Source of the DNA: Pseudomonadota bacterium
Lineage (GTDB): Bacteria > Pseudomonadota > Gammaproteobacteria > Steroidobacterales > Woeseiaceae
Length of the DNA: 64,000 nucleotides
Direction of reading: 5' to 3'
Assembly: GCA_022563255.1 (NCBI GenBank)
Contig: JADFNS010000005.1
Span: 1 to 64,000 of the forward strand
Both the position numbers and the translations under genes were made by a program. This document shows, in pieces, positions 15,515-28,274 of the stretch. Numbering within the stretch: position 1 is the stretch's first letter; each line of letters opens with the position of its first letter. A model generated the notes under the pieces. The model was given only the letters and a program-made list of their open reading frames with translations, was not told where the DNA came from and did no database searches.

Positions 15515-16147
15515 TTAATATCCGAAGCTGGCAACTTCCATCTGATAGTGTTCAAGCTCTACCTCATGGCGCGCTCGATCTTCGTAAAGCCCCTCGAGCT
15601 CGGCCTCCAGCTGGCCCGTGCGTTCCGACGATTCCTTGAGATCAAAAAGCAGCAACAGCCGCTCCTCCCGAGTCGTATCTGAGCTGATCAATGCCAATTC
15701 CGTTGCGATGATCGCGTCCTTGATTTCGTGCAGTTCGGTGCGTCGTGAATCGATATCCAAATTCGCATGCCTCACGTTCGATCTCAGGATATAGAGGTGA
15801 TGTCCGGCGTTAAAGGCATCCAGAAAATCCGGTTCAAGATTCACACTGCATACGTTGTTGTAATGGCCGCCGCGAGAACCGATCCGGAATCCGCGATTTG
15901 GCTGACAATACTCGACGAGTCCCTGGTCCCTGCCGCTTTGATAAGCCGCCAGGTCCAGAGTCACGCCGTGCTTTGCGCACGCCTTGCGATGCCTGCCGAT
16001 ACGATCTGCGGTGTAGCCCCGAACGCCGTCCTCATAGCCGATCGTCGTCCAGTCACTGGTCAGACATTCGTCGCTGCTCATCGTCGCGCAACCGCTAAGG
16101 CTCGCCACAGCGAAAGCTGCCAGGATTAATTTCAACTTGTTGTTCAT
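15515..16147 (-). CDS. DUF2799 lipoprotein
   Basis: The start is set at ATG 16147 (GGAG upstream), giving 210 residues. The signal sequence MNNKLKLILAAFAVASLSGC ends in a lipobox. The DUF2799 core follows: DWTTIGYEDGVRG (about residues 31-43), then RIGRHRKACAKHGV, YQSGRDQGLVEYCQP and a Cys-containing NNVCS region. From about residue 130 to the end the protein is a long charged helix suggestive of a coiled coil (ELHEIKDAI, LESELEGLYE-like). Its function is unknown. The divergent NERD gene and the palindrome between them may indicate common control. Confidence 0.85.
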   Translation of the reverse strand: MNNKLKLILAAFAVASLSGCATMSSDECLTSDWTTIGYEDGVRGYTADRIGRHRKACAKHGVTLDLAAYQSGRDQGLVEYCQPNRGFRIGSRGGHYNNVCSVNLEPDFLDAFNAGHHLYILRSNVRHANLDIDSRRTELHEIKDAIIATELALISSDTTREERLLLLFDLKESSERTGQLEAELEGLYEDRARHEVELEHYQMEVASFGY

Positions 16148-16207
16148 GAAGTGCTCCGGTAAATCGCTCCGCGCCAATTATGCTCGCATAGTTACTCGTT
16201 CACACCT

Positions 16208-16223
16208 TGTGACCTGCGTCACA
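16208..16223. promoter_or_regulatory. Perfect CRP-type binding site in a divergent intergenic region
   Basis: TGTGACCTGCGTCACA matches the CRP consensus TGTGA-N6-TCACA exactly in both half-sites. It is centred about 61-68 bases from the start codons of the divergent DUF2799 lipoprotein and NERD protein genes. Binding by CRP or Vfr is inferred from sequence alone. Confidence 0.6.
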
Positions 16224-16283
16224 GAGTCACGGCCTGTGCGCAGCTAGTCTGAATGAAGGCCAAAACAGTGTGGGACTGACACC

Positions 16284-17147
16284 ATGGAACTCGAAGCAAT
16301 CAGCGGTGCGGCAATTGTCGCATTGACGAGCACAGCAGTCTTCTTACTGATCGCAAAGACGTGGAACCTTATCAGTCGAACCGTCGGTTCAACACCCAGT
16401 TTTTCCGACTGCATCATGCACGAAGCCGCGCAGCGCTTTCGGGACGAACTGGAACGTCTCTCCAGCTCCCAGGCCACCTATTTGAGCGGCGCACTTGTTT
16501 TCGTCATGCTTTTCTTTTGCGCGTATTTTTTACGAGCGAGAGACTTGTTCGCCGGATACCCCTCATGGCAACTTTACCTGCAGCTCGGTTTCCTGATTTT
16601 GGCAGCCGGATACGCCGCGTACCGACTCGCAAGCACTGTGCTCGCCCGCCACCATGTAAAATTCGTGCGCGACGCGAACATAGCCATCGGCCACGAACTG
16701 CAACAACTGTCAGCAGAATCCACTCGCGTCTTTCATGATGTCGCCACGTCTGCAGGAATAGTCGATCACGTCATCATCAGCCAGAACGGAATCTACGCCG
16801 TGAACGTCATTGCGGCACGTTCGTCCAAACGCGCGCACGCGCGACTGGAAGCAAATTCGATTCGATACACCAACGGCAGGGCCGACCAGTCCATTGTCGA
16901 AATTGCAGCGAAAACGAAGCGGTTGCAGAAAGAGTTTCGCCAGTTGCTCGGGCATAAAATACGGGTTCGGTCCGTGATCGCGATTCCTGGCTGGGATATC
17001 GGCGAGCAAGCCGATGGGGAGCACCTGCTGGTCAATGAATGGAATATCGCGATGCTCACCGGCTGGAAAGACAGCTCGGATCACCTCCTGAATGAAGACG
17101 TCAACGCGCTGCACAAAGAACTCACGGCGCGTTGCGTTCGAGCCTAG
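16284..17147 (+). CDS. Membrane-anchored NERD-domain protein
   Basis: A 287-residue protein. A transmembrane helix lies near the N-terminus (about residues 7-27) and two more at about 65-85 and 95-115. A cytoplasmic NERD-type domain spans about 125-250: AIGHELQQLS, then VDHVIISQNGIYAVNVIAAR, and VRSVIAIPGW. NERD is a nuclease-related fold; the strand ending in NGIYAVNVIAA corresponds to the region that bears catalytic Asp and Lys in restriction-like enzymes, but here the usual E/K residues (for example EVK) appear replaced. Nuclease activity is therefore doubtful. It has a CRP-type site upstream and no obvious operon partner. Confidence 0.75.
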   Translation: MELEAISGAAIVALTSTAVFLLIAKTWNLISRTVGSTPSFSDCIMHEAAQRFRDELERLSSSQATYLSGALVFVMLFFCAYFLRARDLFAGYPSWQLYLQLGFLILAAGYAAYRLASTVLARHHVKFVRDANIAIGHELQQLSAESTRVFHDVATSAGIVDHVIISQNGIYAVNVIAARSSKRAHARLEANSIRYTNGRADQSIVEIAAKTKRLQKEFRQLLGHKIRVRSVIAIPGWDIGEQADGEHLLVNEWNIAMLTGWKDSSDHLLNEDVNALHKELTARCVRA

Positions 17148-17156
17148 CGGGCCCGG

Positions 17157-18221
17157 CTACATCGGCTGCAGACGCGCCGCCAGCTGATCTTTTTCCAGCA
17201 CTTGGGTGAACTCATCTGCAAGTTCTGCACACGCAGCGACGCATCCTCGCCACGCCTTGACGCGCTCTGCAGGCGTGTAATTCAGAAAATCCGACCGGTC
17301 CGGGATCTTTGCATTCGGTAAACGGGCTACGAATTCGGCAGACGGGCTGATCAGTATCGTCCGCTCAACGTGCTCGGGATGCGGGCGTCGCCACCCCAGC
17401 CTCTTGTCAAACCATCCAGGAATGATCCGGTCATGGAAATGTGGATACAGCGTCAAACGCTCCGCGACGCTGTGCGCAAGGTCGTGGTGATAGTCGATGA
17501 TGCCGCCATCGCGATACATACCCGGCTTTGCACCGTGGATGTTCTCGACGCCAGACAACACCAGCGGAATCGCGCCGGTCGCCACGATCACGTCCTCGAG
17601 ATTCCTCGACGTAAGAGGGACCCGCTGCATCGGAAACCCGGTGGCTCCAAAAAATGGCGGCAACTCTCGCTCGTCAAAAAACAGTGCGCGCTCGAAAAAC
17701 AGGCCGAGCGTTTTACGACTGATCAGATTGAGCGTTGCGGCGGACATGAGACCCAGGCTCAGCAGCCACCGGTTCTCCGATGCCGTGATGTGTCGGCTGC
17801 GAACAGCCATGATGTGCGTGCGGAACAAAGAATGTTTGAGGATTTCGTTTGCGCCGTTTTCGCCGAGAACCCGCTTGATCACATCGCGACTTTTGGCCGT
17901 GATCTCATGGATGTCGGGATTATCGCTATAAGTTTGCTCGATGTACGCAGCTTCAAATCGCTCAATGGCAGAAATCGGGTCGTTTTGTGCATAGCAGGCG
18001 AAGCGCCACGCACCGATCGACGTGCCAATCAGGTGCACCGGCCCCTGCAACCCGGGCACGATGTTGCGCAGTATCGCTTTGTCCAGTTGACTCAGCACCA
18101 GCCACCTGGCGCCGCCGGACGCGCCCGCTATGGTGCCCACGCACGACCGCTCGAATCCGTGCGTTTTCACGAATTTCAGGGCACCTGCGCCAGCTTTGAA
18201 TGTCAAACAAGACGGTTTCAC
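17157..18221 (-). CDS. Patatin-like phospholipase family protein
   Basis: A 354-residue protein from a GTG start. The region GTIAGASGGARWLVL (about residues 29-43) looks like the patatin nucleophile elbow with Ser35. GTSIGAWR (about 66-73) offers a second GxSxG motif. A DGG motif in MYRDGGIIDYHHDL (Asp near residue 240) fits the patatin catalytic Asp. The N-terminal oxyanion glycine loop is shortened to FKAGAGALKFV rather than GGGxRG. It probably hydrolyses acyl esters of phospholipids or related lipids in the cytoplasm. Its start is only 31 bases from that of the divergent surface-protein gene. Confidence 0.72.
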   Translation of the reverse strand: MKPSCLTFKAGAGALKFVKTHGFERSCVGTIAGASGGARWLVLSQLDKAILRNIVPGLQGPVHLIGTSIGAWRFACYAQNDPISAIERFEAAYIEQTYSDNPDIHEITAKSRDVIKRVLGENGANEILKHSLFRTHIMAVRSRHITASENRWLLSLGLMSAATLNLISRKTLGLFFERALFFDERELPPFFGATGFPMQRVPLTSRNLEDVIVATGAIPLVLSGVENIHGAKPGMYRDGGIIDYHHDLAHSVAERLTLYPHFHDRIIPGWFDKRLGWRRPHPEHVERTILISPSAEFVARLPNAKIPDRSDFLNYTPAERVKAWRGCVAACAELADEFTQVLEKDQLAARLQPM

Positions 18222-18252
18222 GGAATATCGATATTTAAGGGTCGCAAGAGCG

Positions 18253-22699
<4,447 letters not shown>

Positions 22700-22703
<4 letters not shown>

Positions 22704-23800
22704 TTGCGGGTCCTCCTGCTGCGAGTGCCATCGGTGCTACGATCGTTCACCGTGCTTGCGGATTCCGCAAGAACCGATTGCGAGGAATCGCCACCAGAGC
22801 GATCTGCGCGTTGCATTAACTTATCGATGGGAAGATACAAAAGATTGCCGGTGCCTTTCGCGTCAATAATCACTTTATTTGAACGCGCGTAAACGTCTTC
22901 AATAGCCTCTATGTAGAGACGATCGCGAGTCACCCTTGGCGCCTTGTGATATTCTTTCAGCAATGCCACGAACCTCGCGGATTCGCCTTCGGCGTTGGCG
23001 ATAATGCGATCGCGGTACGCTTCTGCATCCTGCAAAACGCGTTGTGCGGCGCCTCGGGCACGCGGAATGATGTCGTTCGCGTAGGTAATGCCCTCAAGCT
23101 TGTAGAAATCGCGGTCGTTACGCGCTTTCTGCGTATCGTCGACCGCTTCCTGCACCGACCTGGGATAGTCCACAACGTTGAGGTTAATGGAGGTAACACT
23201 CAGCCCGGTATCGTAGCTGTCCAGCGTCTCCTGCAACTCTGCCATCGTGCGCGACGGAATTTCCTGACGGCGCTCGCCGATCAGCGATTCCATCGTGCTC
23301 GTACCGACAACGCCGCGCAGCGCGCTTTCGGTGACGTCGTTAAGCGTGATCTCCGGATTCTCCACCTCGAAACTGTACTTCACAGGGTCCGTGCGGCGAT
23401 ACTGCACGACGATGTCAATAAAAACGTACTGCTCATCAGCCGTCAGCATTTCCGTGCTGAAGTTGTAATCGTTTACTTCCTCGATGTTGACCACGTCGAC
23501 CGTCTCGATCGGATACGGCATGTGCCAGCGCAAGCCCGGCAACGAGGTCTCGACATACGCGCCGAATCGCTGCACCACGCCACGTTCGGACTCGTCGACA
23601 CGATAGAAGCCCGTAATGCCCCACGCCACCACGATCATGATGATTAACGCATAACCACCGGAGTCTCCAGAGCCGCGACCGCCGCCAAAAATTTTACTGA
23701 AGCGCCTTTGCCATTCCTGCACGATCTGATCGAGATCGTCCGGCCCGCCGCCGTCGCGCTTCCACGGGTCTTTCCCATTTCCTGAATCGTTACTAGCCAT
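22700..23800 (-). CDS. hflK: HflK, SPFH-domain modulator of FtsH protease
   Basis: A 366-residue protein. The cytoplasmic N-terminus is Gly/Asp-rich (PWKRDGGGPDDLDQIVQEW, then FGGGRGSGDSGG), as in other HflK proteins. A transmembrane helix lies at about 50-66, then the SPFH domain (RVDESERGVVQRFGAYVE, LRWHMPYPIETVDVVN) and the coiled-coil helix (RDRIIANAEGESARFVALL). It is the partner of HflC in the FtsH-HflKC complex. A 13-base gap separates it from hflX upstream. Confidence 0.96.
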
Positions 23801-23813
23801 GATGTCTTTGCTT

Positions 23814-25133
23814 CTACTCGTTTGTCGCTGATGCCGACGCCGCAGTTTTGGGCGGAGGCTTCAGTTGATCTGCCGCGAGATTTTCACGCTTGAGGAATCG
23901 TCGCAAGTCCTTTTCAATCATTCGCAGTTCCAACAGCCAGCCGCCGTTCTCCAACAGCTCTTCGTTAACGACCGCACCAAGCTCAAAGAGTTTGGCGCGC
24001 TGCCGTCCCTGTGCGGGCTGAAGATGAATTATTCGATGTGTCGTTTTCTGCCGCAGACGATTCGCTATGGCGTCTATCAGCATCGGCAGACCTTCGCCGG
24101 TTACGGCGGACAGCCAGACCGCCCGCCCCTCTCCCCGATGATTATTCGTCATCCGTGGCCTGACCTCCAGCTTGTCGATCTTATTGTACACTCGTATCTG
24201 CGGTACTTGATCCGCATCGAGCTGTTTCAACACGGAATTAACCTGCCGTACCCGCTGCCAACGATGCGGATCGCTGGCGTCGATCAGGTGCAGAATTAGG
24301 TCCGCTTCGCGCGCCTCCTGCAGCGTGGACTTAAATGCGGCAATCAGCTCGTGGGGAAGATCCCGAACAAAACCAACGGTGTCCGCGAGAACGACATGCT
24401 CGCCCTCCGGCAAATCGAGACGACGCACGGTCGGGTCCAGCGTCGCAAACAACTGGTCCTGCACGAAAACGTTGGCGCCGGTCAGCGCATTAAACAGCGT
24501 CGACTTCCCGGCATTCGTATAGCCGACAAGTGCAACCGTCGGAATTTCGGCTTTCACGCGATTGCGCCGATTCATCGTCCGCCGCGCATCGACGTGGCTC
24601 AGGCGCTCCTTGAGTTGCCGAATGCGATGTCCGATCAGGCGACGATCCGTTTCAAGTTGCGTCTCACCCGGTCCGCGCAAGCCGATACCACCCTTTTGCC
24701 GCTCAAGGTGGGTCCAGCCACGCACCAGCCGCGTCGATAAATGCCTGAGCTGGGCCAGTTCTACCTGGAGTTTTCCCTCGAAACTGCGCGCCCTTTGCGC
24801 AAAAATGTCCAGTATCAGGCCCGCGCGATCGATGACGCGACACTGGAGTTCGCGCTCGAGGTTGCGTTCCTGACTGGGACTGAGCGTCGCGCAGGAAATC
24901 ACGAGCTCAGCTTCGTTTTGCATCACGAGCGTCTTGAGATCCGCCAACTTGCCTTTGCCGATGTAGTACCGCGGACTGGGGCGCTTGCGCGAGGCAATCA
25001 ACTCAGCAACGACAATAGCGCCCGCCGAGCGTGCCAGCTCGGCAAACTCCTCGCGTTCGGATTCATCCGGCAACCCATCGGGACTCGCCTGAATGAGTAC
25101 TGCTCGCTCGCCGCTTTTCGGCCGTTCAATCAA
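23814..25133 (-). CDS. hflX: GTPase HflX
   Basis: A 439-residue ribosome-associated GTPase that splits stalled 70S ribosomes. The start is TTG 25133 with GGAGGTG just upstream. The N-terminal HflX domain contains ARSAGAIVVAELIASRKRPS and YYIGKGKLADLK. The glycine-rich linker GGIGLRGPGETQLETDRR (about residues 164-181) is family-specific. The G-domain has GYTNAGKST (G1, about 204-212), DTVGFVRDLPH (G3) and NKID (G4). It lies in the usual hfq-hflX-hflK-hflC order. Confidence 0.96.
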   Translation of the reverse strand: MIERPKSGERAVLIQASPDGLPDESEREEFAELARSAGAIVVAELIASRKRPSPRYYIGKGKLADLKTLVMQNEAELVISCATLSPSQERNLERELQCRVIDRAGLILDIFAQRARSFEGKLQVELAQLRHLSTRLVRGWTHLERQKGGIGLRGPGETQLETDRRLIGHRIRQLKERLSHVDARRTMNRRNRVKAEIPTVALVGYTNAGKSTLFNALTGANVFVQDQLFATLDPTVRRLDLPEGEHVVLADTVGFVRDLPHELIAAFKSTLQEAREADLILHLIDASDPHRWQRVRQVNSVLKQLDADQVPQIRVYNKIDKLEVRPRMTNNHRGEGRAVWLSAVTGEGLPMLIDAIANRLRQKTTHRIIHLQPAQGRQRAKLFELGAVVNEELLENGGWLLELRMIEKDLRRFLKRENLAADQLKPPPKTAASASATNE

Positions 25134-25168
25134 ACACCACCTCCGGTTGCGGCAGCGTCGCTGCGTAC

Positions 25169-25417
25169 TTACTCGTTTCCATCTCCAGATTCGTCGTCCG
25201 GCAATGGCAGACGAACATTGCGTGCCGGCACAACGGTCGAAATCGCGTGTTTGTAGACCATCTGGTTAACGCTGTTCTTGAGTAAAATCACGAATTGGTC
25301 GAACGAGTCAACCTGCCCCTGAAGTTTGATGCCATTCACGAGGTAGATAGAAACCGGAACCTTTTCCTTGCGCAAAATATTCAGGAAGGGATCTTGAAGT
25401 GACTGCCCTTTAGCCAT
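25169..25417 (-). CDS. hfq: RNA chaperone Hfq
   Basis: An 82-residue Sm-like protein. Sm1 and Sm2 motifs are clear: [31 protein letters not shown] and the signature YKHAIST. It forms a hexamer that pairs small RNAs with mRNAs and affects RNA stability. The C-terminal tail after VVPARNVRL is short and acidic. AAGGAG lies just before the ATG. It is between miaA and hflX, the typical gammaproteobacterial arrangement. Confidence 0.98.
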   Translation of the reverse strand: MAKGQSLQDPFLNILRKEKVPVSIYLVNGIKLQGQVDSFDQFVILLKNSVNQMVYKHAISTVVPARNVRLPLPDDESGDGNE

Positions 25418-25546
25418 GATGGGGTCTCCTTATTATTGTTTGCCGTGTTCGAATGCCGCGTCCCGATGGCGTCGGGGGCCCATCGCGGCATTCCACCAAA
25501 GCGTACAAAAAGTTTATCACAAGCGAATCGCCGAACGTGTTGGATT

Positions 25547-26476
25547 TCAGTCCAGTTTCTGCGCCAGATAGGCCGATATTGTACCAATTGCGTCCGCTTC
25601 AAGCGCGGCGACTGAAAACATCGAGCTTTCCGAGCGCAGCCAGGTCAGCTGCCGTTTCGCAAGCTGCCGGGTCGCAAACAGCGCTCGATCCCTGGCTTCG
25701 TCCTGCTCGTAGTCCCCGTCAAGGTATTTCCAGAACTGGCGATAACCCACACAACGCATGGACGTGCTGTCCGGAGTTAAGCCCGGACGGGCATGCAACG
25801 CTCGTACCTCGTCCAGAAAGCCGTCGTCGATCATCTGTCCCAACCGCCGCTCAATACGCTGGTGCAATAGCTCGCGTGGCTCGACGGTCAATGCGATTTT
25901 TATGAACTCGATATCGCCGCTTGCCGCTACGGCCTGCTGCTGCCACTCGCTCATCGGCCTGCCACTCAACCTGAAGACTTCGAGCGCGCGTTGAATGCGC
26001 TGCGCATCGTTCGGATTAAGCCTGGCGGCGGCCTCCGGATCCACTGCCTCAAGTTCCGCGTGCAACGCAGGCCAGCCCCGCCGGGCCGCCTCACGATCGA
26101 TCCTGGCCCGCGTCGCCTGGTCCGCTGCCGGCAAGTCGGCGATGCCCTGGGTCAGCGCGCGAAAATACATCATGGTGCCCCCGACCAGCAGCGGCACGCG
26201 ATCGCGCGCGAAACTATGGTCCATCGCCGCGCGCGCCAGCCGCACGAACTCGCCCGCCGAAAAACTCTCCTCGGGATCGCGAATATCGATGAGCTGATGC
26301 GGCGCACGCCGCAGCGTGTCGGCGTCCGGCTTGGCCGTGCCGATGTCCATGCCACGATAGACCAAAGCCGAGTCCACGCTGATGATGTCGCAGGAAAAGC
26401 GTTCGCACAGGCCGATCGCGATGTCCGTCTTGCCCGACGCCGTCGGCCCCATCAGCAGCAAGGCTTGGCGATTCAC
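25547..26476 (-). CDS. miaA: tRNA dimethylallyltransferase
   Basis: A 309-residue enzyme that adds dimethylallyl to A37 of tRNAs reading UNN codons. Motifs: LMGPTASGKTDIAIGL (P-loop, about residues 7-22), DSALVYRGMDIGTAKPD (about 35-51), PLLVGGTMMYFRAL and the late segment RCVGYRQFWKYLDGD. The length is normal. It starts 9 bases after the mutL stop and leads into hfq. Confidence 0.97.
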   Translation of the reverse strand: MNRQALLLMGPTASGKTDIAIGLCERFSCDIISVDSALVYRGMDIGTAKPDADTLRRAPHQLIDIRDPEESFSAGEFVRLARAAMDHSFARDRVPLLVGGTMMYFRALTQGIADLPAADQATRARIDREAARRGWPALHAELEAVDPEAAARLNPNDAQRIQRALEVFRLSGRPMSEWQQQAVAASGDIEFIKIALTVEPRELLHQRIERRLGQMIDDGFLDEVRALHARPGLTPDSTSMRCVGYRQFWKYLDGDYEQDEARDRALFATRQLAKRQLTWLRSESSMFSVAALEADAIGTISAYLAQKLD

Positions 26477-26485
26477 GCAGGAATC

Positions 26486-28216
26486 TCAGCGACCGCGCAG
26501 AAAAAGTCGATCAAGCTCCGACATCGTAATCGTCGTCCACGTTGGGCGGCCGTGGTTGCATTGATCGGCACGCTCTGTTTTCTCCATCTCACGCAGCAAT
26601 GCGTTCATTTCGTCCAGCGTCAACAGGCGATTGGCGCGAATAGAATGATGACATGCCATCGTGGCAAGAAACTCATCGCCCGCGTCTGCGATGCGGTTGC
26701 TCTGCCCGGCCTGCGCCAAATCGGACAAGACGTCCCGCAGCAAGGACTCAATATCGGAATTCTTCAGCAGCGCCGGAACTTCCCGGACCGTAACCTGGGT
26801 TGGGCCCGCGCGCTCCACCACCAAACCCAGGCCCGCCAGCATGTCGCCGGACTGTTCGATGAGATTCGCTTCGCTTTCCGCCACCGAAATCGTCTCGGGG
26901 ACGAGCAGCGGCTGGCGCACCAGGTTGCGATCGTCGAACCCGCGTTTCAGCTTTTCGTAGGTGATGCGCTCGTGCGCCGCGTGCATGTCGACGATGACGA
27001 GGCCATCGGCGTTCTCTGCAAGTATGTACACACCGGCGAGCTGCGCAACGGCGAAGCCCAGCGGCGGCACATCGCTCGCCTGCTCCGGCGTCATCGCCCG
27101 ATAAGCTGCCAGCGCTTCGCGAACGCCGGCAGACGACGGCCGCGACGGCAAGGGCATCGATCCCTGGCTGAAGACAGACTCGCGCGTCAGCGGAATCGGC
27201 GTCACGTTGTGGCCACCCGGCCGGGTCTGCTGCAACGCGGCCTCTACGGCCTGCGACACAGCGCCGTGCACCCGACGCCCATCGCGGAATCTCACTTCGT
27301 GTTTCGCCGGATGCGCGTTGGCATCCACGCCGGCCGGATCCATCGTCAGGCTCAGCACGTACGCGGGATAGCGACCGTGAAACAGGACGTCGCGGTACGC
27401 ATGGCGTACCGCATGTGAGAGCGTCTTGTCCGTTACGCTGCGGCCGTTGACGAACCAGTACTGCATATCCGGCTGACTGCGATTAAACGTCGGCAATCCA
27501 ATCCAGCCCGACAATGCAATGCCTTCGGCCTCGAACTCGATATGAACGCATTGATCGGCAAACGCGTTGCCGCAAATTTTTGCGACGCGCTGTCGCTCCG
27601 CCTCCTGCGTTTTTGCCGCCGGAGTATGCATGACCGTGCGCTGATTGTGCGTCAACGTGAACGCGATCTGCGGTCGAGACAACGCCAGCCGTCGCACCCA
27701 CTTCTCAATGTGGCCAAACTCCGTCCGTTCGGTCTTGAGGAAACGCCGCCTCGCGGGCGTGTTGTAAAAAAGGTCACGGACTTCCACGGTTGTCCCCTCT
27801 GGATGCGCCGCAGGTTCTGGCGCGCTGACGGCGCCGCAATCGGCCACCACCTGCCATGCCGCATCGCCGCCCGCCGTCCGTGAACACAATGTCAGGCGTG
27901 CCACCGATGCGATGCTCGGCAGGGCTTCTCCGCGAAAACCCAGCGACGCGACGGCTTCCAGATCGTCGAGACTTGAAATCTTGCTGGTCGCGTGACGCGA
28001 CAAGGCCAGCTCAAGTTCGTGCTTGTCGATGCCCTTGCCGTCGTCCCGTATGCGAACCAGTTTTTGGCCGCCTGCCAGAATATCGATCTGCACCACCTGC
28101 GCACCGGCATCGAGACTGTTCTCGAGCAATTCCTTCACCACGGACGCCGGGCGCTCAACAACCTCGCCGGCGGCGATCTGATTGATCAGATGATCTGGGA
28201 GTTGCTTGATGGGCAT
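26486..28216 (-). CDS. mutL: DNA mismatch repair protein MutL with endonuclease-type C-terminus
   Basis: A 576-residue protein. The start is set at ATG 28216 (MPIKQLPDHLINQIAAGEVV), matching other MutLs; a TTG eight codons upstream is less likely. The N-terminal GHKL ATPase motifs are KELLENSLDAGA, RIRDDGKGI and SLGFRGEALPSIASV. The C-terminal dimerisation domain has DMHAAHERITYE, which fits the endonuclease motif DxHA-X2-E-X4-E, plus ACHHSIRANRLL and CNHGRPT. These features are present in MutLs that nick DNA themselves and absent from E. coli MutL. This implies methyl-independent repair without MutH. Confidence 0.95.
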   Translation of the reverse strand: MPIKQLPDHLINQIAAGEVVERPASVVKELLENSLDAGAQVVQIDILAGGQKLVRIRDDGKGIDKHELELALSRHATSKISSLDDLEAVASLGFRGEALPSIASVARLTLCSRTAGGDAAWQVVADCGAVSAPEPAAHPEGTTVEVRDLFYNTPARRRFLKTERTEFGHIEKWVRRLALSRPQIAFTLTHNQRTVMHTPAAKTQEAERQRVAKICGNAFADQCVHIEFEAEGIALSGWIGLPTFNRSQPDMQYWFVNGRSVTDKTLSHAVRHAYRDVLFHGRYPAYVLSLTMDPAGVDANAHPAKHEVRFRDGRRVHGAVSQAVEAALQQTRPGGHNVTPIPLTRESVFSQGSMPLPSRPSSAGVREALAAYRAMTPEQASDVPPLGFAVAQLAGVYILAENADGLVIVDMHAAHERITYEKLKRGFDDRNLVRQPLLVPETISVAESEANLIEQSGDMLAGLGLVVERAGPTQVTVREVPALLKNSDIESLLRDVLSDLAQAGQSNRIADAGDEFLATMACHHSIRANRLLTLDEMNALLREMEKTERADQCNHGRPTWTTITMSELDRLFLRGR

Positions 28217-28274
28217 GCGTGGACCGTTGGGCAGATTCAATCCGCCATTTTTTCAAATCCCGGCCGAAAAGTCT

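Noticed and set aside
25991-27418. Long plus-strand frame of 475 codons
   Set aside because: It lies opposite miaA and mutL, is rich in His/Arg/Gln as expected for a complementary-strand shadow, and has no family motif.
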